DNA of 64,000 nucleotides from JAJDYQ01 sp963662865 (GTDB taxonomy: Bacteria > Pseudomonadota > Gammaproteobacteria > JAJDYQ01): the NCBI GenBank assembly GCA_963662865.1, contig OY759969.1, forward strand, positions 2,480,001 to 2,544,000. Direction: 5' to 3'. Each line of letters opens with the position of its first letter. The stretch's first letter is position 1. This document shows positions 27,201-39,200 of the stretch, in pieces. The notes below the pieces were generated by a model. The model was not told the origin of the DNA. It made no database searches and saw nothing but the letters and a program-made list of their open reading frames with translations. The position numbers and the translations under genes were made by a program.

Positions 27201-30200
27201 CGGCGGCTTGCAGATCCGCTATGCCACGGTTGACGGACGCGGGCTGGATAGCGACGCCGACTACCAGATTGCCACCGGCGGCGTGGACTACACCGTCATC
27301 CCGGCCAGTACCCTGACCATTGCCGAGGGCGATAGCGAGGCGACCATCACGGTATCCACCACGGACGACAACATCTACGAGTCGGCCCACTACCTGACGC
27401 TGATGCTGAACGACATCCGTGGCCAGTTTAACGTCGGCGGCACCACAGCGACCTTTACCCTGGACGCGGCGGTCGCCTCGGCGGTGGGCACCATCACGGA
27501 CCTTGACGACCGACCGACGGTCGAATTCGACATGGGCACCTTCAGCGTCAGCGAGCGTAACTCGGCGGAGGTGCGGGTGCGGAGGGCCTCCCGTCCCGTC
27601 AGTCTGGTGCCGACCCGGGTGACGTTCACCATCAGAGACTCTACCGCCACGAGGGCCGGCGGCGACTACGCGGGTCCGGACTCGATTACGCTGTTCTTTC
27701 CCCCTCACACTGCTACCCAGACCTTCAGCATCCAGGGCGCCCGCATACCGATTTTGCAGAACAATGTATTTGAAAGATCAAAGAGCTTTATTGTAATACT
27801 TGATAACAACCTGGAGCATGTGACGTTGGGGTTTAGGTCGCTTAGTGCAGTCACCATACTTGACGATGACCAGCCGAGGGTCGGTATTACCGCGGACATG
27901 AACCGCATCACCGAAGGCGCAACGGCCACGTTTACCTTAGAGATATCAAACCCCGCGCAGGAGGCCCAGACCTTCAGGCTTCGTCTGACCACGCAGGGCG
28001 ACTTCATTACCCCGGCGACGGTGCCCGTGGTGCTGCCTGCGGGTCAGACGCGGGTCACCTACCGCCTGCCCACCGTCGGTGATAATGTTGACGAGTCGGA
28101 CGGTCGGGTGACGGTAGAGATACCGAACTCCGGTCTGCCGGTGCCCACTCAATGGACTATCAGAGACGGTAGAGAGAGCGCGACGGTGATGGTATTGGAC
28201 GACGACGGCGTTCCGACGGTTGGCATAGCGGCCGACCATGGCCAGGTCAGCGAGTCCGACGGCGCACGGGCGGTGTACACGGTCACGGTCAGCCCGCCCC
28301 CGTCGGGTACGCTGGACGTATCGGTGGTCGTCAGCGAGGACAGCGACTTTATTGCCGAAACCGATGAGCGCGTCCACACGGTCACCATAGACAGCAGCGG
28401 CCGCGGTCAACTGAGTCTGCCGCTGGTCAACGACGGATTGGACGAGGCCGACGGCATGATCACGGCGGCCATCGCCACCGACGACGCCTATCGGTTGTCG
28501 CGGTTCCCGGACGAGATAGCGGCCACGGTGGAGGTATGGGACGACGACGGTACGACGCCCGGTCTGGCTATTGCCAGCGGGGCGTCCTTGGTGTTCGAGG
28601 GCAGTGAGGCCTTCATCAGTCTATTGTTGACAACCGCCCCGAGGGAGGATGTCACGGTCACCATCAGCGGTCACGCCGACACCGGCCTGACCCTGTCTCC
28701 GTCCAGCCTGACCTTCACGTCGGCCAACTGGAACACGGATCAGGATGTCTTTCTGAATTCGAGAGCGGATGCCAACCTGGAAAACGAGATGGTGACGCTG
28801 ACGTACCGTGCTCGAGGCGATAACAATCGCTACGATAATGTGCGGCTCGATACCGTGATCACGCTCGTCGACAGCGGCACGGCGGTCGGCGTGACGCTCA
28901 GTCGTTCCGGCGTCACGGTGAATGAAGCCAGCGGCACGGGCGCCTACACCGTGGTGCTGGACACGCAACCGACCGGCGACGTGGAGATTGCGGTGACGTC
29001 CACCGATGAGAGCGTGGCGACCGTGGCGCCGGCCTCGCTGAGCTTCACGACGGGCAACTGGAACACGGCACAGACGGTGACGGTGACGGGTATTGCGGAC
29101 ACGGTTCACAATCTCGGCGACCGACGCGAGGCGAGCATCAGCCACGCCATCAGCACCGCCAACGACGGCGGTGGTTACACAGCGGCTCTGGAGATTGACG
29201 AGGTGACGGTGACGGTGACGGACGACGATGGACAGGCCCTGATATTGGCCCCGGCGGTGGTCTCGATCACGGAGGGCGTTACCAGCGCGGCGAGGAACAG
29301 CTACCGGGTGCGGCTGACGGACCGGCCGTCGGCGAACGTCACGGTGGTGATCACGGGCAATCCGTCCGGTCTGACGCTGAGCCGTTCGAGGCTGACCTTC
29401 ACGAGGAGTAACTGGAACAGGGAGCAGGCGGTGACCCTGATATCGAATGACGACAACGCGGTGGACGAAGTGGTCATGCTCAGGCACACGCCCTCGGGAG
29501 GCGGCTACAGTGTAGCGGACGCTGTCACGGTCATGGTGACGGACATTGACGAGACGGGGCTGAACTTCACTGCGGAGCGGTTATCGATGGACGAGAACGG
29601 CAGCGTCAGCTACGCAGTGACGCTGGCGAGCGAACCGACGGCGGCCGTGACGGTGAGGGTCAGTGACAACCCGGATCATCTGATGTTGAGCCGTTCCAGC
29701 CTGACATTCACGACGGGTAACTGGAACACGGCGCAGACGATCACGCTGACCGGATCGGAAGACAGTAACGCGGTGGACGATACGCTCACGCTCACCCACA
29801 CGGCGTCCGGGGGAGATTACGATGGAGTGACAGGCGAAGTGTCGGTCACGGTCGAGGAAGACCGCCCGAGTCTGGCGCTGAGTGAGAGCTTGATTGAGCT
29901 GCAAGAGGGCGACAGCGGCACCTACACGGTGGTGCTGACGGAACAACCGGTGGCGACCGTGGAGGTAGCGATCACGGGCGACCTTGCGGGTCTGATGCGG
30001 AGCCGTTCCAGCCTGAGCTTCACGAGGGGTAACTGGAACAGGCCACAGGAGATCACGCTGACGGCGCTTGAGGACAGCGACGGTGCAAGCGCCATGGGGC
30101 GTCTGGCGCACGCGGCCTCAAGCGGCGGTTTTTTTCTGGGAGTGAGCGATCTGCAGGTCAGGGTGGCCGACGACGAGGCGGGCCTGGTGTTTTCTTCGGC

Positions 30201-33200
30201 GGATTTATCGTTGATTGAAGATTCCTCGACGGCCTACACGGTGCGGCTGGCAGGGGCCCCGACGGGCACCGTCAATGTTGCGATCAGTGCGTCCGTAGCG
30301 GAGCTGAGCCCGCAGCGGCCTGGCATTGAGTTTACGCCGACCAACTGGATGGTGCCGCAGAGGGTCACGGTGTCGGCGGGTACGGACACCAACACCATAG
30401 ACGACAGGGCGACGCTGACGCACACGGCCTCGGGAGGCGGCTACGATGCGCTTACGGGCGAGTTGCCGGTCACGTTAATTGACAGCGGCAGGGCTGCGAA
30501 TGTGATCGTCAGCGAGACCGCGGTCACGGTTGACGAGGCGGGCGGCACAGCCGGTTACACCGTGTTGCTGGCCTCGCCGCCGGTTGGCGAAGTGGTCATT
30601 ACGGCGACCACGGACATGCCGTCGGTGGCGGCGGTGAGCCCTGTGCGCCTGAGCTTCACGACGGATAACTGGCAGGTGCCGCAGGCGGTGACGGTGACGG
30701 GCATTAACGACGACAGCGACAACCCCGGCGATAGTCGCACGGCGACTATTGCCCACGCCATTGCCATGGGCGACGGCGGCGCCTACCCGGTGAGCGGGCT
30801 GAGCCCGGCGGCGCTGACGGTCACGGTGACAGACGATGACGATGGCGATACGCCCGCCCTGGTGTTCGCCCCGGCGATAGTCTCGGTGACCGAAGGTGCC
30901 GCCACGAACTACACGGTGGCGCTGTCGACGGTGCCGACGGCGTCGGTGACGGTGGCGATCAGCGGCGATTCCGGTACCGACCTGACGCTCGACGGCATGA
31001 GCCTGACGTTCACGACGGTCAACTGGGACACGCCACAGACGGTGATGGTGAGCGCGGGTGAGGACGACGATATGGACGACGACCGCGTGATGCTGACGCA
31101 CACGGCCTCGGCCGGGGGTTACAACTCGGTGACGGGTCAGGTAGCGGTTCGCGTGACGGACGACGACTTTTTGCTCAGTCTGGCCGCGGCCACGGTGGCC
31201 GAGGGCGGCGATCTCGAGTTTACGGTCACCCTGCCAACCCCGGCAGCGGGAGACCTCACGGTGAGTTATGTGACGACCGCCGGTCGCGGCATTGCCGCAG
31301 ACGCGGACTACCGGTTGGCCACGGGTAGCGAGGACGGTTCCGGCGAGGACTACACCATCCCGTCCGGGACGCTCACCATTGATTCGGGAGACACCAGCGG
31401 CACCATCACGGTGCCCACCCGGGAAGACGACAGCTACGAGTCGGATCACTACATGACGCTGACGCTGACCGGCATCCGCGGACGCTTCACCATAGACGGA
31501 TTTGCCGGCGACTTTACCATCGGAGCGATGGATGTTGCGGCGGTGGGCACCATCACGGACGCGGCCGACCGACCGCAGATCACGATAGAGGCGGCCGAGG
31601 TTTATGAGGAAGACGGCCTGGCGAGTTTCGTGCTGACCAGGATCGGTGTCAGCCTGGTGCCGATTGAGGTGCGCTACGCCAGCGGTGCCGGCACCAATGT
31701 GCAGCCGGACGCGGACTACACGCCGGTTGACGGCACGCTGGTTTTTGCCACGGAGGAGACAGCAAAGACGGTTGACGTGCCGATTGTGGACGACGCAGTG
31801 TATGAAGGGCCGCAGACCGTTTCGGTGATGTTTGAGACGGGCGAGCATGCGATGCTGGCGGATCCCGTCATAGAAGCGGCCATTGTGGACACGCAGGATT
31901 TGCCGACGGTCCGAGTGGTCGCGGACATGGCCGGCGTCACCGAGGGCACGTCGGCGACGTTCACCGTGTCGGCATCAAACGCCGCGTCGACGGACGGTAC
32001 GGTCACATTTGACCTGTCGGTGGGTGGCGCGTTCTTTGCGGCGGACATCGATGACAGGATAATAGTGGATCTCGATGCGGGGGAGACGCAGGCGTCGATA
32101 GAAGTGGCTACGCTGTCGGATACGAACGACGAGCAGGACGGTCGAGTGACGCTGACGCTGGTGGCGAGCAACCGTTATGAGATTGCGCCGGATGGCGGTA
32201 CGGCGACGGTGCGGGTCATGGACGACGACGGCCTGCCGACGGTCGGCATCGCCGCGGTTGAGGACGTGACCGAGGCCAGCGGCGCCCAGGCGGTGTACAC
32301 GATCACGGTCAGCCCGGCGCCGACGACTTCGCTGGATGTGTCGGTGAATGTCAGCGAGCAAGGCGACTTCATTGCCGCCGCCGATGAGCGCAGCTACACG
32401 GTCAGCGTGGGCAGCGGCGGCACGGCGCAGCTGGCTATCGACATCGTCAACGACCAGGGGGACGAGGCGGACGGCACGGTCACCGCGACGATCGCCGCCA
32501 ACGCCGCCTATGTGGTGGCGCTGGAACCGGACAACGCGGCGGCGGTCAGCGTAACGGACGACGACAGCACCCCTCCCGGCCTGCGGTTTTCTGAGCGGAT
32601 GCTGAGTGTGGACGAGGGCGACGGCATCGGCTACGGCGTGAGGCTGGCCGGCACCCCGACGGCGGCGGTGACGGTGGCGGTGACGGGCATCCCGGATGAC
32701 CTGATGGCAGACGAGACCAGCCTGACCTTTACGGCCAGCGGCTGGAACACGGCGCAGACGATCACCATAACGGCGGCTGAAGATGCCGACGCGATGGACG
32801 AGATGGCGGTGACGCTGACGCACACGGCCACGGGGGGTGACTACGATTTGGTGACGGGCGAGGTGACGGTGACGGTTGCAGACGACGACGAGCCGGGCCT
32901 GAGACTGGCACCGGACAGGGTCTCGGTGACCGAGGGTGGTGCCGGTGCCGGTTACACGGTGAGGCTGACGAGCGAGCCGTCGGCAATGGTGGCGGTGGCC
33001 ATCACGGGCAACCCGGATGACTTGATGCTGGATGAGACCCGTCTGCTGTTTACGCCGGGCAACTGGAACGCGGTGCAGACGGTGACGGTGACGGCGTCGG
33101 AAGACGACGATGGCATGAACGATACGGTGACGCTGACGCATACGGCCTCGGGAGGTGACTACGGCCTGGTGAGAGGCGAAGTGGCGGTGCTGATTGCCGA

Positions 33201-36200
33201 CAACGACGTGGGTCTGGTGCTCAATCCGACGGAGCTGACGGTGATGGAGGGCAGCACCGAGGCCTACACGGTGCGGCTGACGACCGAACCGACGGCGGCG
33301 GTGACGGTGGCGGTGACGGGCAATCCCGAGGGTCTGACGCTGGATGAGACCAGTCTGACCTTTACGGCCAGCAACTGGGACACGGCGCAGACCATCACGG
33401 TGAGCGCCGGACAGGACGCCGACGCGGTAGACACAATGGCGGCGACGCTGACGCACACGGCGTCGGCAGGTGGTTACGATAGGGTCACGGGCGGGGTCGT
33501 GGTCACGGTCATGGATGACGACGAGGGGGGGCTGGTGCTCAACCCGACATCGCTGGCGCTGACCGAAGGCGGCAGCTTGAGCTACACGGCGGTGCTGACG
33601 GCCCGACCGGTGGTAGCCGCCATGACGATTCAGATCACGGGTGATGCCGGCACCGATCTGACCCTGAGCACGACCAGCCTGACGTTTACCAGTGGCAACT
33701 GGGACACGGCGCAGACGGTGACGGTAACGGCAGCGGCGGACCCCGACCCGGCGGACGATCGCGTCACGCTGACGCACGCGGCCCTGATTGGTGGTTATGT
33801 CTCGGTCGTGGGCGAGTTGCAGGTCGCGGTGAGCGATCCGGGCGAGGGTGGCCTGGTGTTCACGCCGGAGCGGCTCGATGCGGTGGAGGGCACCACGGCT
33901 ACCTACACGGTGGCGCTGACGGTTGCACCGGCGAGTGCTGTGACGGTCGGCATCGAGGTGAGCGGGGCCCCCGGTGTGTCGGTGGATTCGGCCAGCCTGG
34001 TTTTCACGACCACCGACTGGATGGTGGCGCAAACGGTCATGGTGCCGGTGGGTACGGACACCAATGCGGTGGATGAGACGGCGATTGTGAGGCACACCGC
34101 CAGCGGTGGTGGCTACGATACGGTGACGGGCGAGGTGCGGGTCACGGTCAGCGACGACGACGCGGTGGGCCTGGTGCTTGACCCGACATTGCTGACGCTG
34201 GCCGAAGGCGGCAGCGAGCGCTACACGGTGACGCTGGCGAGCGAACCGACGGTGGACGTAATCGTGGCGATTGCCGGGGCGGGTGACGGCCTGACGCTGA
34301 GCGCCTCGCGCCTGACGTTCATGCCGGAAAACTGGGACACGGGGCAGGCGATCACGGTGACGGCGGGCCAGGACAATGACATGGTCAACAACAGTGCGAT
34401 ACTGACGCACAGGGCGGCGGGCGGCGAATATAACGCGGTGAGCGGGACGCTCGATGTGACGGTGGCGGACAGCGCCGCGGGTGTGACGGCCAATCGGGTT
34501 CGCGCCACGCTCGGCGAGGGCGATTCGACGGGCTATACCCTGATGCTGAACACGCAGCCGGCGGCGGACGTGACGGTGGGCGTGACCAGCGACGACACCG
34601 ATGTGGTCACGGTGGATAGTGCGAGCCTGATGTTCACGCCGAGCAACTGGGATACGCCGCAGACCGTGACGGTGACCGGCGTTGACGACGCCATCAACAA
34701 TCCCGGTGGTGTGCGCACGGCGGTCATTCGCCACGCCGTTACCACCGGCGACGGCGGCGACTATCCGGATACGCTGGACATTGACGGGGTGACGGTCACG
34801 GTCAGCGACGACGATGTGCCGTCGATTTCGGTTGCGCCGGCCAACTCGGTGATCACCGAGGGCGGTAACGCCCGCTTTGTCGTGACCGCCAGCCCGGCGC
34901 CCAGCACGGATCTGACGATCAATGTGGCGGTGGCGGTGGCCGAGGTGCCGGGCGGCGGCTTTGTGGAACCCACAGAGGCGGGTCGTCGGGTAGTGATGCT
35001 GCCGGTCGGTGAGACCTCGTTGACCTACACGGTGCCCACGCAGGGCGACGACCTCGACGAACCCGATGGCCGGGTGAGCGTGACCGTCAACGACGGCGAC
35101 GGCTATCAGGTGGGTGACCCGGCCATGGCGACGGTGACGGTGAGAGACGACGAACGAACGCAGCTAGTAGGGAGTTCTATAGCGGTGTCGCGCACGGCCA
35201 TTGCCGAGTCCGGCGCCAACAACTCGGCGGATATCACCTTGACGCTCGTCCAGCCGCTGGTGGCGGGTCAGGAGCTGTTTATCCCCCTAAGCATAACTGG
35301 CTTCGGTAGTGCCCCAAGAGCCGTCGCGAACACGCACTTCACACTGGGGCTCAAGGCGGGTGCGGCCAATAGCGGCGTGACCCTGCTGACCTCGGGCACG
35401 CACCCCGTGGGCGTGACGACGGTCACGGCGTCCGCGCAGGATCCGCTGGTGCGGTTTGCCGGCGCCGGTGCCCGGGTGGCGGAGCTGGAGCTGACCGCGC
35501 TCAACAACAACGACCCGGAGGAGACGCGTGCAGCGTTTATCGTTACAGGTACAGGTACAGGTCGTAGTCAGCACGGCCTGGGCGGCGGCGGTCAGGAGAC
35601 TCGTACTGTTTCTCCAGCTGGAATTTTCATCATTGACGACGATGGCCCCTCTACGGCCTCAATAACATGGACTCGGAACCCTTTTCCTTCCGTACTAGAG
35701 GACGAAGGCCCCTTTCAGCCGGTCGTCACGCTCTCACGGGCGCTCGTCAACGACCTGGAGATACCGCTGCAATTCACCGATGAGACCGCCACCGTCGGCG
35801 AGGATTATCAACCACCTGCCGTGCTCATCGTCCCGGGCGGATCCACTACTGCTTTCGCCAGCATCACTATATTGGATGACGATGTCGCAGAGGGAAGAGA
35901 GACCTTCAGGGTGGCCTTCGACCTGGCCAACCTGCCGGAGGGTGTGACTGTGGCTGCTGACGGCATCACCGAGGCGAGTCTCATTATAGTTGATAACGAC
36001 AGTGCGGGGCTGAGTCTTGCGCCGGAGAACCTGAGAGTGGATGAGGGCGGCAGCGCCGGTTATACGGTGGCCCTGACGAGCGAGCCGGTGAGCGAGGTGA
36101 CGGTCGAGGTCACGGGTCACGCCGCCACCGACCTGACGCTGACGCCGGCCCCGACCAGCCTGACGTTCACGTCGGCCAACTGGAACGCGGGGCAGACGGT

Positions 36201-39200
36201 GACGGTGACGGCGGCTGTGGACGGCGACGCAAGCGACGACACGGTGACGCTGACCCATACGACGGATTCAATGGACAGCAACTACGCCGCGGTGACGGTG
36301 GACACGACGGTGACCATCACCGACGCCGATGCCCCCGGCGTGATTATCAGCCGGGCCGCCGTCGGTGACAGCGGCGAGATCGGCGAGGCCAGCGGTGCCG
36401 ACAGCTACACCGTCAGGCTGAACACGGCACCGGCCATTGACACCGTCATCACGGTCACCTCCGACAGGCCCGCGACGGCGATGGTGAGCCCGACCAGCCT
36501 GCTGTTCACGCCGAGCAACTGGAGCACGGAGCAGGTTGTGACGGTGACCGGTATTGACGACCGCATCGACAACCTCGACGACCGGCGCATGGCGCTTATC
36601 GGTCACCGCATTGCAGCCGGCGACGGCGACGGTGGCGGCTACCCGGATGGCCTGGACATTGCGGGTGTGACGGTGACGGTCACCGACGACGATACGGCGG
36701 ATGTGACCCTCAGCACGACGGGCGTCATGGTGGCCGAGGACGGCGGCATGGACAGCTACACGGTGGTGCTGGACACGCAACCGGCCAGTGACGTGGTGAT
36801 TGATATCCGAGCGGCCATGCCGGGCGTGACGACGGCTCCGACGGCGCTGACGTTCACGTCGAGTGACTGGGAGGCGGCACAGACGGTGACGGTCATGGGA
36901 GTTGACGACGCCATCGACAATGACATCCGCATGGTGCCGCTGCGTCACTTCATTACCACCGGGGCACGGGGTTATCCGCGCGGTGCAAGCGGCGATGTTG
37001 TGACCGTGACGGTGGTGGGCGACAACGATGCCGTGCTGGGACTGCGATTTTCGACGCTGGTTGTGGAGTTGGATGAAGGGGCCAGCACCCCCTACACGGT
37101 GGCGCTGGGCAGCGAGCCGACAACGGAGGTGACGGTGACGATCAGCGGTCACGGCGGCACCGATCTGACGCCGGATGTGGCCGGCCTGACGTTCACGACG
37201 GACAACTGGGACAGGCCGCAGACGGTGACGCTGACGGCGGGTCAGGATGCCGACGCCGACGACGACACGGCGACGCTGACGCACACGGCTGCGGGTGGAG
37301 ACTATGACTTGATCATCGCCACGGTGGCGGTCACGGTGACGGACGACGAGCGTCCGAGGCTGTTGTTATCCGACACGACGGTGAGTATGGACGAGGGCAC
37401 TACCACGACCTATACGGTGGCGCTGGGCAGCGAGCCGACGGCGGCTGTGACGGTCACCATCAGCGGTCATGACGGCCTCGCCCTGGAGCTGGACGCGACC
37501 CGTTTGCTGTTCACGACGGGCAACTGGGATACGCCGCAGGTGGTGACGTTGACCGCGAATCAGGACGCCGGCGGCCGCGACGATACGGTGACGCTGACGC
37601 ACACGGCGGCGGGCGGTAGCTATGGTTCGGTCACGGGCAATGTGGTGGTCACGGTGACGGACGACGATATGCCGAGGCTGGCGTTCTCGATGACGGATGT
37701 GGATGTCGATGAAGGCGCGACCACGATCTACACGGTGGTGCTGGGCGGCGAGCCGACGGCGGATGTGACGGTCACCATCGGCGGCCATGGCGGCCCCGCA
37801 CTGGGGCTGGACGCGACCCGTTTGCTGTTCACGACGGGCAACTGGGATACGCCGCAGGTGGTGACGTTGACCGCGAATCAGGACGCCGGCGGCGACGACG
37901 ACACGGTGACGCTGACGCACACGGCGGCGGGTGGAGGTTATGGTTCGGTCACGGGCAATGTGGTGGTCACGGTGACGGACGACGATATGCCGAGGCTGGC
38001 GTTCTCGATGACGGATGTGGATGTCGATGAAGGCACGACCACGACCTATACGGTGGCGCTGGGCAGCGAACCGACGGCGGATGTGACGGTCACCATCGGC
38101 GGTCATGGCGGCACCGCCCTGGGGCTGGACGCGACCCGTTTGCTGTTCACGACGGGCAACTGGGATACGCCGCAGGTGGTGACGTTGACCGCGAATCAGG
38201 ACGCCGGCGGCCGCGACGATACGGTGACGCTGACGCACACGGCGGCGGGTGGAGGTTATGGTTCGGTCACGGGCAATGTGGTGGTCACGGTGATGGACGA
38301 CGATATGCCGAGGCTGTTGTTACCCGACACGACGGTGAGGATGGACGAGGGCACTACCACGACCTATACGGTGGCGCTGGGCAGCGAGCCGACGGCGGCT
38401 GTGACGGTGACGATCAGCGGTCATGGTGGCACCGCCCTGGAGCTGGACGCGACCCGTTTGCTGTTCACGACGGGCAACTGGGATACGCCGCAGGTGGTGA
38501 TGTTGACCGCGAATCAGGACGCCGGCGGCCGCGACGATACGGTGACGCTGACGCACACGGCGGCGGGTGGAGGTTATGGCGCGGTCACGGGCGTGGTGAC
38601 GGTCACGATCACGGACGACGACGATTCGGGCCTGACGGAGGAGATGGAGACGGCGCAGGCCATGTGGCTGCCGCGCTTCGGTCTGATGGCGGTGGAGCAT
38701 ATGCTGGGCGGTCTGGAGTATCGCTTTTCGGTGACCGACAGGCCGCCGGGTCTGTCGGGCAATGTGAGCGGCCTGCCGCGTGGTCGGGCGCTGAATGCCG
38801 ACGCGGGTGGCGACGCACCGGGTTATGGCCTCGGAGTTGGCGGTTTCGGTCGGAGCGGTGCCGGCGGCGATGGCCTTGGCGCCGGTTCGATTGACCGGAT
38901 GTTGAATCTGTCGAGGTCGCTGTCGCTGCGGGATATGCTGCGCGGCAGCCGCTTCCTGTACAGCGATCAGGACGGTGTTTCGGTGTGGGGTCAGACATCG
39001 TATTCGCGCTATGAGGATGCCCAGGGCGGTATCTCGGTGGACGGCGAGGTGACGACCGGTATGCTGGGCGTGGATAGTGACAACGGTCGGACGCTGCTGG
39101 GTCTGGCGCTGTCGTACAGCGACGGCGATGGCGACTGGCGCGGCGCCCTGGGTAGCGGCGGTTTGTCGAGTACGCTGACCTCGCTGTTGCCGTATATCCG

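Noticed and set aside
31975..34734. A 919-codon minus-strand open frame and other long antisense frames across 25-40 kb (e.g. 26131-27708, 30475-31848, 38320-39660)
   Set aside because: They are mirror images of the repetitive, GC-rich giant gene: rich in His, Arg and Gly with no domain, arising because its codon use avoids stops on the other strand.
37354..38625. Regular repeats considered as a CRISPR-like array
   Set aside because: Units are 318 bp, contiguous with no spacers, and lie in frame within one gene; they are protein modules.
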